Assembly (NCBI RefSeq): GCF_000243395.2
Contig: NZ_CM001484.1
Location: 1,537,568-1,601,567 of the forward strand
Direction of reading: 5' to 3'
Source of the DNA: Saccharomonospora glauca K62
GTDB lineage: Bacteria; Actinomycetota; Actinomycetes; Mycobacteriales; Pseudonocardiaceae
DNA length: 64,000 bases
Positions 26,069-35,789 of this stretch are shown one piece after another. Position 1 is the stretch's first letter, and every line of letters starts with the position of its first letter. The notes under the pieces were generated by a model. It was not told the DNA's origin. It made no database searches and worked only from the letters and a program-made list of their open reading frames with translations. Made by a program: the position numbers and the translations under genes.

Positions 26069-26511
26069 GTTCGGTTCCGATCGTCGTTGAGCGTGAGGAC
26101 GGGTGCGACCAGGACGCGGAGCGCTCGCGGAGCCGGAGCGGGATCTTCTCCGGACGGCGTGGGAACATCTCCAACTCCTCCCGGAAACGTTGGTCAGGAG
26201 GCGATACGTCCCGGTCCGGCTCTTCGTCCCAGCTGCAGAGCACGGTGAAACGCGTGGTGCCCGGCAGGTGGTATTTGAGGGAGGTCCAGGTCTCCTCGCC
26301 CTCGGCGTGCCTGTTCTTCCGGAGGTCGGCGAAGAACGATGTGGTGTCCACGGGAGGCGTCCGGGCACGAGACTGTCCCAGCACCGTCAGCAGTTGTGAG
26401 TCGAGTTCGATGTAGGTGCCGACTGAGCGGGTAAGTGAGTTCGGCCTCGCTGGAGTCGATTCGGCACCGAATTCTGTCCGACTCCACCGCGTGGTGCGCG
26501 ACGTATGTCAT
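26052..26511 (-). pseudogene. YezG-like immunity gene with frameshift
   Basis: ATG 26511 opens MTYVAHHAVESDRIRCRIDS and reads to about AELTYPLS, then loses the frame near 26430-26435. From there another frame reads TYIELDSQLLTVLGQSRAR, W-T-SLKYHLPGTTRFTVLCSWDEEP and finishes ELEMFPRRPEKIPLRLRERS, the YezG-type C-terminus. Total length 460 is one base more than 153 codons, so one extra base or two missing bases explain it. A repaired product would be about 152 residues, the usual length. It shares family with the tandem protein downstream. Confidence 0.65.
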
Positions 26512-26644
26512 GTTCCCCCAGGCGTCCGTGTCGTGGTTCGGGTTCCCCGGCTTCCGGACGCGGCCATCGTACAGGTGGCCACTCCCAATTGATCACTCCC
26601 CGGCGGACGCGGGGCGAAGTCGTTTCTCCGGACGGCGAAGCCGA

Positions 26645-27433
26645 TCACCCGGAGCGCCCGGCGACGCGGGCGGTGAGTTCGGTGGCCGCGGCCCGCACCT
26701 CGGCCGCCAGCTCCGGCCACTGCTGCCCGCACTCGGTGTCGCCGTCGCACTCGTGACGGAACGTCACGCTGATCGCTGCGATCGGCCTGCCGTCCGGGTT
26801 GACCACCGGCGCGGCCACCGAGGCGAAGCCCTCCGTGACGTAGCCGTCCTCGATGGCCCAACCTCGGCGGCGTTCCACCGTCAGCAGCCGCCGCAGCTTC
26901 GGCAGATCGCTCGGCCCTCGGCCGGTGCGGAGCACGAAACTCTCCGTGCGGGGGAACAGTGCGCGCACCTGGGCCTCGGGAAGGTGCGCCAGGATCGCCC
27001 GGCCGGACGCGGGTAGGTGGGCGGGCAACCGCACGCCCACCTCCGTCACCAGCCCCAGTGGCCACCGCGGCTGCTCCCGCAGCAGGTACAGCGTCTCGGC
27101 ACCGTGCAGGACCCCCAGGTGGGCGGTGAGGTCGATACGGGAGGTGAGCTTGCGCAGCAACGGCCGGGCCAGTCCCTCCAACGGGTCGTGCCGCAGGTAG
27201 GCCGCTCCCACCTCGAAGGCTGCCACCCCGAGGCCGTACCGGCGCTGCTCGGGCAGATGGGTCACGAAACCGGCCGCCGACAGCTCGGCCAGCAGATGGT
27301 AGGTCGTGGATCGGGGCAGGCCCAGCTCCCGCGCCACCGAGCTGGCCGTCACCGGCTCGGCCTTCGCCGCCAACAGCCGCAGCACCGCCAGCCCACGCCG
27401 CAGCGCGGGCACGTCACTGCTTTGACCCATCAC
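26645..27433 (-). CDS. IclR family regulator, probable regulator of the hut operon
   Basis: A 262-residue IclR protein: HTH (LRRGLAVLRLLAAKAEPVTASSVARELGLPRSTTYHLLAEL, split, residues 11-50) and effector domain with PLGLVTEVGVRLPAHLPASGRAILA (split) and EDGYVTEGFASVAAPVVNPDGRPIAAIS (split). It is divergent from hutH with an 80-base gap holding a palindrome, so it very likely controls histidine degradation, with histidine or urocanate as effector. ATG 27433 or 27430 both give the same protein within one residue. Confidence 0.88.
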   Translation of the reverse strand: MMGQSSDVPALRRGLAVLRLLAAKAEPVTASSVARELGLPRSTTYHLLAELSAAGFVTHLPEQRRYGLGVAAFEVGAAYLRHDPLEGLARPLLRKLTSRIDLTAHLGVLHGAETLYLLREQPRWPLGLVTEVGVRLPAHLPASGRAILAHLPEAQVRALFPRTESFVLRTGRGPSDLPKLRRLLTVERRRGWAIEDGYVTEGFASVAAPVVNPDGRPIAAISVTFRHECDGDTECGQQWPELAAEVRAAATELTARVAGRSG

Positions 27434-27443
27434 ATCCCCTTCC

Positions 27444-27459
27444 GTCTGGGACTCCAGAC
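27444..27459. promoter_or_regulatory. Operator-like palindrome between iclR and hutH
   Basis: GTCTGG GACT CCAGAC, a perfect 6-4-6 inverted repeat, lies 10 bases from the IclR start and 54 from the hutH start. Its size and place fit an IclR operator acting on both genes. Confidence 0.6.
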
Positions 27460-27513
27460 AGTCTCGCGCGTCGTGGTCTCGCTCGCGAGCCTCGCGCGGG
27501 GTGTGATGGGGAC

Positions 27514-29049
27514 ATGCGAGCTGTTGCCATCGGACTCACGCCGCTGTCGCGTGAGGAGGTCGTCGCCGTCGCCAGGGAAGGCGCGCCCGTGGAGCTGACC
27601 ACGGAGGCGTTGAAGGCCGTCACGACGGCGAGAGCCCACGTCGACGCGCTGGCCGCCTCCGAGCGTCCCGTCTACGGCGTGTCCACCGGGTTCGGCGCGC
27701 TGGCGGTGAAGTACATCCCCGACGAGCGCCGGGCCGCCCTGCAACGATCCCTCGTGCGCTCCCACGCCGCCGGAGCCGGTCCAGAGGTGGAGCGGGAGGT
27801 CGTGCGCGCATTGACACTGCTGCGGCTGCGCACCCTCACCACCGGTCACACCGGCGTGCGACCGACCACGGTGCGGGCCATGGCCGACCTGCTCAACGCC
27901 GGGATCGCGCCCGTCGTGCACGAGTACGGCTCGCTCGGCTGCTCCGGCGACCTCGCGCCGCTGTCGTCGATCGCACTGGCCCTCACCGGTGAGGGCGAGG
28001 TCCGCGACGGCCACGGACGGCTCCGGCCCGCCGCCGAGGCACTCGCCGACGCGGGACTGGAGCCGATCGAGCTGGGGGAGAAAGAAGGGCTCGCCCTCAT
28101 CAACGGCACCGACGGCATGCTCGGCATGCTCGTGCTGGCACTCGCCGACCTCCGCCGCCTGCTCGACACCGCCGACCTCACCGCCGCGATGAGCGTGGAG
28201 AGCCTGCTGGGCACCGACCGGGTCTTCGCCGAGGACCTCCAGCAGCTCCGCCCCCACCCCGGCCAGGCCGAGTCGGCGCGGCGCATGCGGCGCTTCCTCG
28301 CGGGCTCCGAGATCGTGGCCAGCCACCGCGGGCCCGACTGCACGCGCGTGCAGGACGCCTACTCCCTGCGTTGCGCCCCCCAGGTGCACGGCGCGGCACG
28401 AGACACGATGGCCCACGCCGAGACCGTCGCCGACCGGGAGCTCGCCGCCGTCGTCGACAACCCCGTGGTGCTGGCCGACGGCCGCGTGGAGTCCAACGGC
28501 AACTTCCACGGCGCCCCACTGGCATACGTGCTGGACTTTCTCGCCATCGCGGTGGCCGACGTGGCGAGCATGGCCGAACGCCGCACCGACCGGCTGCTCG
28601 ACGTCGCCCGCTCCCACGGCCTGCCGCCGTTCCTCGCCGACGACCCCGGCGTCGACTCCGGCCACATGATCGCCCACTACACCCAGGCGTCCGTGGTCGC
28701 CGAGCTGAAGCGACTGGCCGTGCCCGCCTCCGTGGACTCCATCCCCACCAGCGCCATGCAGGAGGACCACGTGTCCATGGGCTGGGCCGCGGCCCGCAAG
28801 CTGCGCCGGGCGATCGACGGCCTGACCACCGTGCTCGCCGTCGAGCTCCTCACGGCCGCGCGGGCTCTCGACCTGCGCGCCCCGCTTGCCCCGGCCCCGG
28901 CCACGGCGGCGGCCCTGGCCGAGCTGCGTCGCCACGTTCCCGGTCCCGGACCCGACCGGCACCTCGCTCCGGAACTCGCCGAGGCAGGCGAGCTGATCCG
29001 CTCCGGCACCGCGTTGCGCGCTGCCGAAACCTGTGGGGAGGAATCATGA
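27514..29049 (+). CDS. hutH: Histidine ammonia-lyase
   Basis: Converts L-histidine to trans-urocanate and ammonia, the first step of histidine degradation. The 511-residue protein has the family N-terminus ([12 protein letters not shown]), the MIO-forming loop [17 protein letters not shown] and active-site segments [10 protein letters not shown] and [15 protein letters not shown]. The MIO triad is Cys143-Ser144-Gly145, not the textbook Ala-Ser-Gly; I believe this is a known actinobacterial variant. ATG 27514 leads a five-gene operon; its stop overlaps the hutU ATG. Length is normal (500-515). Confidence 0.95.
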   Translation: MRAVAIGLTPLSREEVVAVAREGAPVELTTEALKAVTTARAHVDALAASERPVYGVSTGFGALAVKYIPDERRAALQRSLVRSHAAGAGPEVEREVVRALTLLRLRTLTTGHTGVRPTTVRAMADLLNAGIAPVVHEYGSLGCSGDLAPLSSIALALTGEGEVRDGHGRLRPAAEALADAGLEPIELGEKEGLALINGTDGMLGMLVLALADLRRLLDTADLTAAMSVESLLGTDRVFAEDLQQLRPHPGQAESARRMRRFLAGSEIVASHRGPDCTRVQDAYSLRCAPQVHGAARDTMAHAETVADRELAAVVDNPVVLADGRVESNGNFHGAPLAYVLDFLAIAVADVASMAERRTDRLLDVARSHGLPPFLADDPGVDSGHMIAHYTQASVVAELKRLAVPASVDSIPTSAMQEDHVSMGWAAARKLRRAIDGLTTVLAVELLTAARALDLRAPLAPAPATAAALAELRRHVPGPGPDRHLAPELAEAGELIRSGTALRAAETCGEES

Positions 29050-30719
29050 GCACACCCGTGCGAGCGGCCCGCGGCACCACTTTGACCGCGCGGTCGTGGG
29101 CCACCGAAGCACCACTGCGCATGTTGTGCAACAACCTCGACCCCGAGGTGGCCGAGCGGCCCGAGGACCTCGTGGTCTACGGCGGCACCGGCAAGGCGGC
29201 GCGCGACTGGCCCAGCTTCCACGCCATCACCCGCGAACTCACCGACCTCCGCGACGACGAGACGCTGCTCGTGCAGTCGGGCCGCCCGGTGGGCGTGCTG
29301 CGCACCCACGAGTGGGCGCCACGAGTCCTCATCGCGAACAGCAACCTGGTGCCCGACTGGGCGAGCTGGCCCGAGTTCCGCCGCCTGGATGCGCTCGGCC
29401 TGACGATGTACGGGCAGATGACGGCCGGTTCGTGGATCTACATCGGCACGCAGGGCATCCTGCAGGGCACCTACGAGACGTTCGCGGCCGTGGCGGAGAA
29501 GCGGTTCGGCGGTTCGCTGCGCGGCACACTGACCGTCACCGCCGGTCTCGGCGGGATGGGCGGGGCCCAACCGCTGGCCGTCACCATGAACGAGGGCGTG
29601 GCGCTGGTGGTCGAGTGCGACGCCGAGCGCGCGCGCCGCCGGGTCGAGACCCGCTACCTCGACGAGATCGCCTCCGATCTCGACAGTGCGATTCGGACGG
29701 TGGAGCAGGCGAAGCGGGACGGCACGCCGCTTTCGGTGGCCGTCATCGGCAACGCCGCCGAGGTGCTGCCCGAGCTGCTGCGGCGCGGGGTGGCGGTCGA
29801 CGTCGTCACTGACCAGACCTCCGCGCACGACCCGCTGGCCTACCTGCCCAAGGGCGTCGCCGTCGCGGACTGGCACGACTACGCCGAGACCAAACCCGAC
29901 GAGTTCACCGACCGCGCGCGCGAGTCGATGGCCGAGCACGTCGAGGCGATGGTCGGCTTCCTCGACGCGGGCGCGGAGGTGTTCGACTACGGCAACTCGC
30001 TGCGCAGCGAGGCGAAACTCGGCGGCTGCGAGCGGGCGTTCGACTATCCCGGATTCGTGCCCGCCTACATCCGGCCGCTGTTCTGCGAGGGCAAGGGCCC
30101 GTTCCGCTGGGCGGCGCTGTCGGGCGAGGCGTCGGACATCGCCGCCACCGACCGCGCCGTGCTCGACCTCTTCGGCGACAACGAACGACTGGCACGCTGG
30201 ATTCGTCTCGCGGGGGAGCGCGTGGCGTTCCAGGGGCTGCCCGCGCGGATCTGCTGGCTCGGCTACGGCGAGCGGCACCTCGCGGGCGAGCGGTTCAACG
30301 ACATGGTCGCGCGCGGGGAGCTGGCCGCTCCCGTTGTGATCGGCAGGGACCACCTCGACTGCGGCTCGGTGGCCTCGCCGTACCGGGAGACGGAGGGCAT
30401 GGCCGACGGCTCCGACGCCATCGCCGACTGGCCGCTGCTCAACGCGCTGGTCAACACGGCATCGGGGGCCACCTGGGTGTCGATCCACCACGGCGGCGGA
30501 GTCGGCATGGGCCGGTCGATCCACGCCGGCCAGGTCACCGTCGCCGACGGCACCGAGCTCGCGGCCCGCAAGATCGAACGCGTCCTCACCAACGACCCCG
30601 CCACGGGTGTGCTGCGCCACGCCGACGCGGGGTACGAGCGGGCGCGGCGGGTGGCCGACGAGCGAGGACTGCGCATCCCCGTCCGAAAGCCCGTTCGCGA
30701 GCCGGAGGTCACGGCATGA
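29046..30719 (+). CDS. hutU: Urocanate hydratase
   Basis: Adds water to urocanate to give imidazolone propionate, with tightly bound NAD+. The 557-residue protein matches the family length. Landmarks: [22 protein letters not shown] (split) near the N-terminus, [27 protein letters not shown] (split), the NAD-binding [12 protein letters not shown], and [20 protein letters not shown] (split) near the end. Starts at the ATG overlapping hutH's stop and ends overlapping the M20 gene, so it is coupled at both ends. Confidence 0.96.
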   Translation: MSTPVRAARGTTLTARSWATEAPLRMLCNNLDPEVAERPEDLVVYGGTGKAARDWPSFHAITRELTDLRDDETLLVQSGRPVGVLRTHEWAPRVLIANSNLVPDWASWPEFRRLDALGLTMYGQMTAGSWIYIGTQGILQGTYETFAAVAEKRFGGSLRGTLTVTAGLGGMGGAQPLAVTMNEGVALVVECDAERARRRVETRYLDEIASDLDSAIRTVEQAKRDGTPLSVAVIGNAAEVLPELLRRGVAVDVVTDQTSAHDPLAYLPKGVAVADWHDYAETKPDEFTDRARESMAEHVEAMVGFLDAGAEVFDYGNSLRSEAKLGGCERAFDYPGFVPAYIRPLFCEGKGPFRWAALSGEASDIAATDRAVLDLFGDNERLARWIRLAGERVAFQGLPARICWLGYGERHLAGERFNDMVARGELAAPVVIGRDHLDCGSVASPYRETEGMADGSDAIADWPLLNALVNTASGATWVSIHHGGGVGMGRSIHAGQVTVADGTELAARKIERVLTNDPATGVLRHADAGYERARRVADERGLRIPVRKPVREPEVTA

Positions 30720-31927
30720 CGACCGCGATCGCGTTGCTGGAGACCCTCGCCGACGTGGGCGTCGACCGCCTCCGGGGCGGCTACTCCCGGCACGGCTTCG
30801 ACCGGGCCGACGCCGAGCTGCGGGAGTGGTTCACCGCCGAGGCCACGGCGCGGGGACTGGACGTGAGCACCGACCGCAACGGCAACCTCTGGGCGTGGTG
30901 GGGGACGCCGGGGCCGAACGCCGTGGTCACGGGCAGCCACCTCGACTCCGTGCCGGGCGGCGGGGCGTTCGACGGGCCGCTCGGCGTCGTGGCGGCGCTT
31001 TCGGCCCTCGACGCGCTGCGCGCCGAGGGCTTCCGCCCCACCCGCCCGCTGGCGGTGGTCGTGTTCGCCGAGGAGGAGGGCGGGCGCTTCGGGGTGCCCT
31101 GTCTGGGCTCGCGGCTGCTGGCGGGAACGCTGGACGCCGACCGGGCCCGCAACCTGAAGGACGCGGACGGCACCACCCTCGCCGAGGCGGTCCGCGCGGC
31201 GGGACTCGACCCCCGGTGGCTCGGACCGGAACCCGAGCTGGTGTCCCGCATCGGGTGCTTCGTGGAGCTGCACGTGGAGCAGGGACGCGGGCTGGCGGAC
31301 CTCGACGCGCCCGTGGGCGTGGCGAGCTCGATCCTCGCGCACGGCCGATGGCGGTTGACCTTCCACGGCGAGGGCAACCACGCCGGAGCCACCCCGCTCG
31401 CCGATCGCCGCGACCCGATGGTGCCCGCGGCCTCGCTCGTGCTGGCCGCCCGGCGGGTGGCGGGGTCGGTTCCCGGCGCCCGTGCCACCGTGGGCCGCCT
31501 CGTCCCCACACCGGGCGGCACGAACGTCATCCCCTCCACCGTGGACGTCTGGCTGGACGCGCGCGCACCCGGCGACGCCGACACGCGGCACCTCGTCGAC
31601 GACGTCGTGGCGGCGGCGCGCGAGGCCGCCGAGGCCGAGGGCTGCACCGTCACCGTCCGCGAGGAGTCCTACGGCGACACGGTGATCTTCGACGGCGGAC
31701 TACGGGACGAGCTGACGAGCCTGCTCGGGGGAGCACCCGCCCTGCCGACCGGCGCCGGACACGACGCGGGAGTGCTCGCTGGACGCGTGCCCACCGCGAT
31801 GCTGTTCGTGCGCAACCCCACCGGGGTCAGTCACGCCCCGGCCGAACACGCCGAGCCCGACGACTGCGAGGCCGGGGTCGCCGCGCTCGCCCGTGTCCTC
31901 ACTCACCTCGCGGGGGCGCCGTGCTGA
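30716..31927 (+). CDS. M20 family amidohydrolase (allantoate amidohydrolase-like) in the hut operon
   Basis: A 403-residue zinc-dependent M20 amidase of the allantoate amidohydrolase/N-carbamoyl-amino-acid hydrolase/beta-ureidopropionase group. Seen motifs: [18 protein letters not shown] (metal-binding His and Asp), [19 protein letters not shown] (catalytic Glu), [10 protein letters not shown], and [11 protein letters not shown]. It sits between hutU and hutF, four-base overlaps on both sides, where other bacteria carry hutG. Inference: it hydrolyses N-formyl-L-glutamate, the product of HutF, taking the place of a HutG deformylase. Allantoate hydrolysis is possible, but no other purine-degradation gene is nearby. 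Confidence 0.82.
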   Translation: MTTAIALLETLADVGVDRLRGGYSRHGFDRADAELREWFTAEATARGLDVSTDRNGNLWAWWGTPGPNAVVTGSHLDSVPGGGAFDGPLGVVAALSALDALRAEGFRPTRPLAVVVFAEEEGGRFGVPCLGSRLLAGTLDADRARNLKDADGTTLAEAVRAAGLDPRWLGPEPELVSRIGCFVELHVEQGRGLADLDAPVGVASSILAHGRWRLTFHGEGNHAGATPLADRRDPMVPAASLVLAARRVAGSVPGARATVGRLVPTPGGTNVIPSTVDVWLDARAPGDADTRHLVDDVVAAAREAAEAEGCTVTVREESYGDTVIFDGGLRDELTSLLGGAPALPTGAGHDAGVLAGRVPTAMLFVRNPTGVSHAPAEHAEPDDCEAGVAALARVLTHLAGAPC

Positions 31928-33240
31928 GCTACTGGTGTGAGAACGCGTGGCTGCCGGACGGCCTCACCGACGGGGTGCTCGTCACGGTGTCGGCCGACGG
32001 GGTGATCACCGCCGTGGACCGCGCGCGGCCCCGGCCCGACTCGCAACGCCTGGCCGGGGTGGTGCTTCCCGGCTTCGCCAACGCGCACTCCCACGCGTTC
32101 CACCGCGCGTTGCGGGGCCGGACCCACGACGGGAGCGGGACGTTCTGGACCTGGCGCGACACCATGTATCGGCTGGCGGAGCGGTTGGACCCCGACTCCT
32201 ACTACCGCCTCGCCAGGGCCGTCTACGCCGAGATGGTGCTCGCCGGGGTGTCGTGCGTGGGCGAGTTCCACTACCTGCACCACGCCCCGGACGGCCGCCG
32301 CTACGCGGAGCCGAACGCGATGGGCCGGGCGCTGCGGCAAGCCGCCGCCGACGCCGGACTGCGCCTGACCCTGCTGGACACGTGTTATCTCACCGGGGGC
32401 GTCGACAAGCCGTTGGAAGGCGTGCAGCGCAGGTTCGGCGACGGCGGCGTGTGGTCATGGCGGGAGCGGGTCGAGGAACTGGCCGTGAGCGGGACCGACG
32501 CCACCACGCGCGTCGGCGCGGCCGTGCACTCGGTGCGAGCCGTGCCCGCGTCCGCGTTGCCCGACGTGGCCACGGCGCTGCCGGGATGTCCCTTGCACGT
32601 CCACGTCTCCGAGCAGCCCGCCGAGAACACGGCGTGCCGGGCCGCGTACGGCCGCAGCCCGGTGGAACTGTTGCACGCCACCGGCGTGCTGTCCCCGCGC
32701 ACCACCGCCGTGCACGCCACGCACGTGAGCGATGGCGACGTGGCGTTGCTCGGCGAGTCCGGGACGGCGGTGTGCTGCTGCCCGAGTACCGAGGCCGACC
32801 TCGCCGACGGCCTCGGACCGGCACGCGAACTGGCCGACGCGGGCTCCCGCCTCTGCCTCGGCAGCGACCAGCACGCCGTGGTGGACCCGCTCGCGGAGGC
32901 CCGCGCCCTCGAACACGGCGAGCGGCTGCGCTCGGGGAGGCGCGGACGGTTCACGCCCGGCGAGCTCCTCGCCGCGCTCACTGTGGACGGACACGCGGCG
33001 CTGGGGTGGCCGGAGGCCGGGAGGATCGCCCCCGGAGCGCCGTGCGACCTGGTTGCCGTCCGGGACGACACCCCGCGCACGGCGGGGGCGGCACCCGAGC
33101 AGATACCGCTGGTGGCCTCGGCCGTCGACGTCGCGACGGTGGTCGTCGGCGGCCGCGTCGTGGCGACGGAGGGAAAACACACCACACTCGGTGACGTGGG
33201 AGCACTGCTGGCACGCGAGATCGGAACGTTGTGGGCATGA
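31921..33240 (+). CDS. hutF: Formimidoylglutamate deiminase
   Basis: A 439-residue amidohydrolase-superfamily enzyme converting N-formimidoyl-L-glutamate to N-formyl-L-glutamate plus ammonia. Metal and substrate sites: [17 protein letters not shown] (HxH), the HVHVSEQ motif, THVSDGDV, and [15 protein letters not shown]. Family hallmarks FHYLHH and the [11 protein letters not shown] segment near residue 75 separate HutF from chlorohydrolases. The GTG at 31921 overlaps the preceding stop by seven bases. Its stop overlaps hutI. Its presence shows that this organism uses the two-step formylglutamate route rather than direct formimidoylglutamase. Confidence 0.92.
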   Translation: MLSYWCENAWLPDGLTDGVLVTVSADGVITAVDRARPRPDSQRLAGVVLPGFANAHSHAFHRALRGRTHDGSGTFWTWRDTMYRLAERLDPDSYYRLARAVYAEMVLAGVSCVGEFHYLHHAPDGRRYAEPNAMGRALRQAAADAGLRLTLLDTCYLTGGVDKPLEGVQRRFGDGGVWSWRERVEELAVSGTDATTRVGAAVHSVRAVPASALPDVATALPGCPLHVHVSEQPAENTACRAAYGRSPVELLHATGVLSPRTTAVHATHVSDGDVALLGESGTAVCCCPSTEADLADGLGPARELADAGSRLCLGSDQHAVVDPLAEARALEHGERLRSGRRGRFTPGELLAALTVDGHAALGWPEAGRIAPGAPCDLVAVRDDTPRTAGAAPEQIPLVASAVDVATVVVGGRVVATEGKHTTLGDVGALLAREIGTLWA

Positions 33241-34397
33241 CATCGACACTGATCACGGGCATCGGCGAGCTGACGACGAACGACGAGGAACTCGGCACGC
33301 TCACCGACGCGGCGCTGGTCCTGGCCGGATCGCGTGTGGAGTGGGTGGGAGCCGCTGCGCGGGCACCGGAGGCGGACGAACGCGTCGACGTCGAGGGGCG
33401 CGCCGTGCTGCCCGGCTGGGTGGACAGCCACACACACCTGCTGTTCGCGGGCGACCGCTCGGCCGAGTTCGCCGCCCGGCTCGCCGGACGCCCCTACGAA
33501 GCGTCGGGCATCGCCGTCACCGTGGAGGCGACCCGCGCCGCACCGGACTACGCGCTCGTGGCGAACCTGCGGCGCCTCGTCCGGGAGGCCGTGGCGCAGG
33601 GCACCACCTGCCTGGAGACCAAGACGGGCTACGGCCTCACCGTCGGCGACGAGACACGGGCGGCCCGCCTCGCGGGAGGGCTCGTGGACGAGGTGACGTT
33701 CCTCGGCGCCCACGTGGTGCCACCGGGGTGGGACGCCGACGACTACCTCCGTCTGGTGTGCGGCGAGATGCTCGACTCGGTGGCGCCGTACGTGCGGTGG
33801 GCCGACGTGTTCTGCGAACGCGGGGCCTTCGATGCCGACGCCGCGAAGGAGGTGCTCACCGCGGCCGCCGAGGCCGGACTGGGACTGCGGGTCCACGGCA
33901 ACCAGCTCGGCCCCGGTCCGGGAGTGCGGCTCGCGGTCGAACACGGTGCGGCCAGTGTGGACCACTGCACCTACCTCACCGACTCGGACGTGGACGCCTT
34001 GGCCGACTCCGACACCGTGGCCACCCTGCTGCCCGCCTGCGATTTGTCCACCCGCCAGCCGTTGCCGGACGCGCGCGCCCTGCTGGACGCGGGAGTCACC
34101 GTGGCGCTGGCCTCCAACTGCAATCCCGGATCGTCGTACACGACGTCCATGGCGTTCTGCGTCGCCACCGCGGTGCTGCAGATGGGAATGACGGTGGAGG
34201 AGGCCGTGCGTGCGGCGACCCTGGGCGGGGCGAGGGCACTGCGGCGGCATCGCGGCGAGGGAGCCGTCGGAGTGCTGCGGCCGGGTGCGCGAGCGGACGT
34301 GCACGTGCTCGACGCCCCCTCGGCGGTCCACCTCGCCTACCGCCCCGGAGTCCCCCTGACGCACGCGGTGTGGCGCAAGGGCCGACGCGTGCGCTGA
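33237..34397 (+). CDS. hutI: Imidazolonepropionase
   Basis: A 386-residue amidohydrolase that opens the imidazolone ring to give N-formimidoyl-glutamate. Sequence landmarks: [26 protein letters not shown] (split; HxH metal site), [37 protein letters not shown] (His/Gln), DHCTYL and [14 protein letters not shown]. Start ATG 33237 overlaps the stop of hutF. It ends the hut operon, so hutI is last although it acts third; the order in the path is H, U, I, F, then the M20 amidohydrolase. Confidence 0.93.
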   Translation: MTSTLITGIGELTTNDEELGTLTDAALVLAGSRVEWVGAAARAPEADERVDVEGRAVLPGWVDSHTHLLFAGDRSAEFAARLAGRPYEASGIAVTVEATRAAPDYALVANLRRLVREAVAQGTTCLETKTGYGLTVGDETRAARLAGGLVDEVTFLGAHVVPPGWDADDYLRLVCGEMLDSVAPYVRWADVFCERGAFDADAAKEVLTAAAEAGLGLRVHGNQLGPGPGVRLAVEHGAASVDHCTYLTDSDVDALADSDTVATLLPACDLSTRQPLPDARALLDAGVTVALASNCNPGSSYTTSMAFCVATAVLQMGMTVEEAVRAATLGGARALRRHRGEGAVGVLRPGARADVHVLDAPSAVHLAYRPGVPLTHAVWRKGRRVR

Positions 34398-34400
34398 CGG

Positions 34401-34463
34401 CGTGTCCGCAAGTTACGCACACGTGTCCGCAGCTTGCGTACGCGTGTTCGCACCTGACGTACG
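34401..34463. repeat. Tandem repeat, 3 x 21 bp
   Basis: Three head-to-tail units of exactly 21 bp: CGTGTCCGCAAGTTACGCACA, CGTGTCCGCAGCTTGCGTACG and CGTGTTCGCACCTGACGTACG. Constant positions are CGTGT-CGCA and ACG/TACG near the end. It starts three bases after the hutI stop. The role is unknown: terminator-like, protein-binding, or a dispersed intergenic repeat. Confidence 0.75.
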
Positions 34464-34582
34464 CCCGAAGCATGCCGCCGAGTGTGGTTTGTCCCAATTG
34501 GAGTCGGCACCGGTGCGGACTCGGAACCGACACGGGGCGAGGGGAGTGCCGTGCACTGGTCGAGAGGGTTTACGGTGCGGGC

Positions 34583-35380
34583 GTGACGCGATCGACGACA
34601 ACGGGCGAGAACGCATCTAAACCACGTCGGCGCCTGTCCCGCAAGCGCGCCGCGATCTGGGCGGGGTCGACCCTCGCCTGCTACGCCACGACGCTGTGCC
34701 TGCTCTCGGACGTCTTGTTCCCCTTGGCGATTCCGGGAATCATCGGCCTATTGGTGATCGCCATCCTCGGGGTGATCCGGTTCCTGCACGCCAGGCCGCG
34801 CCCGTACGAGGTCAGGGACGTCCGCCACGCCCTGCGCAGGCATCGGCTGGTGGTGTGGCGTCGCTTCGGGGGGCTGCTCGTGCTCGCCGTGGCGTTGTGC
34901 GCGTTGCCTCCGCTGCTCGACGTCACCGCGCTGTATCCGCTTCTGGCCGTCGGTGTCGTCCTGCCGGAGTGCGGTCTCGCCTTCTTCGGTCAGCAGCTGT
35001 GGCTGTTGCGACGGTGTTCCAAAGTGCTCTCGGTGTACGAACCTCGGCCACATGTGCCCATAACTATCCTCAGTGGACTGAAATACGGTCAGGTGTCCCT
35101 ACGGCTCGGCGAGGAGTCCCGGCGTTTGCCGAGGATGGCGGCACAAGGGGTCGCCCACTTCGACATCCACGACTCGGACATCGCCGGGGAGGGATGGTAC
35201 GCCGGTGACGACGAACTGGGCGGCGTGCTGGTGCCCGCCACCGGCGACCTCCTGTTGCTGGTTCCCCTGGACGGAAAGGAACGAGCGCGTCACCGTAGTC
35301 GCGCGGATTCCGAACGGAAGGCGAAGGAACGGCGCGCCGGCCTGGACCGGGTGCGTCCGAAGAGCGCGCGCTCGTGGTGA
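34583..35380 (+). CDS. Hypothetical membrane protein
   Basis: A 265-residue protein of unknown family. A basic N-terminus (KPRRRLSRKRAAIW) leads into two helices (residues about 25-70). A cytoplasmic RRHRLVVWRRF stretch is followed by two further hydrophobic segments (LLVLAVALCALPPLLDV; LYPLLAVGVVLPECGLAFFG). The C-terminal 100 residues are soluble with a strand-rich look (GYAGDD/ELGGVLVPATGDLLLLVPL). The basic tail ends KSARSW. The GTG at 34583 follows weak ribosome-site sequence. It stands alone on the plus strand. Confidence 0.6.
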   Translation: MTRSTTTGENASKPRRRLSRKRAAIWAGSTLACYATTLCLLSDVLFPLAIPGIIGLLVIAILGVIRFLHARPRPYEVRDVRHALRRHRLVVWRRFGGLLVLAVALCALPPLLDVTALYPLLAVGVVLPECGLAFFGQQLWLLRRCSKVLSVYEPRPHVPITILSGLKYGQVSLRLGEESRRLPRMAAQGVAHFDIHDSDIAGEGWYAGDDELGGVLVPATGDLLLLVPLDGKERARHRSRADSERKAKERRAGLDRVRPKSARSW

Positions 35381-35441
35381 GTCGCGGCCGGTCGTGACGT
35401 CGGGAGGTGGTGCGGCTCGCGGGACGAAAGTCGCCGATCGG

Positions 35442-35690
35442 TCACGCGTTCTCCGGAAGCGGCGGGATGTCGTGAGCCGGGAACCCGGACCGGACCCGCC
35501 ATTCGCGGTCGCAGACCCAGCAGGTGGGGTCGTGCCACCAGCCGGACAGCTCCACGAAGTCCCGTTCCCGAGGGGTGACCTCGGCCCCGCACAGGGCGAC
35601 GAACGCGATGCCGGGATGCGGGGTGGCGGTCTTCTCGACGTTGTAGGCGTGGCGTCTTCCTTCGGCCTGTTGCCAGCGAAACGGTCCCAT
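35442..35690 (-). CDS. Small zinc-finger-like protein
   Basis: An 82-residue protein with a possible zinc site made of LCGAE, a CWVCDREW knuckle and a nearby histidine (GWWHDPTC). Small proteins of this type are common next to XRE/DUF397 genes in Pseudonocardiaceae. ATG 35690 has GGGGAAG six bases upstream. It is divergent from the XRE gene and may be controlled by it. Function unknown. Confidence 0.65.
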   Translation of the reverse strand: MGPFRWQQAEGRRHAYNVEKTATPHPGIAFVALCGAEVTPRERDFVELSGWWHDPTCWVCDREWRVRSGFPAHDIPPLPENA

Positions 35691-35789
35691 CGTCTTCCCC
35701 CAGCCTGCTCGTCTTTGTCGATGACGGTGACTGTCTACGGGCTGTAGTTGCAATCTCCCGATCGTGTGACTTCTGGACCCTGTGTGGTG

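Noticed and set aside
28371-29045. Alternative plus-frame open region inside hutH that runs into hutU
   Set aside because: Arg/Pro-rich and out of frame with the highly conserved hutH; only the part after 29046 is hutU.
30716-31927. Purine (allantoin) degradation gene
   Set aside because: The similarity alone suggests allantoate amidohydrolase, but it is embedded in the hut operon and no other purine-degradation gene is present.
34401-34463. CRISPR array
   Set aside because: The 21-bp units are contiguous with no spacers and there are no cas genes.
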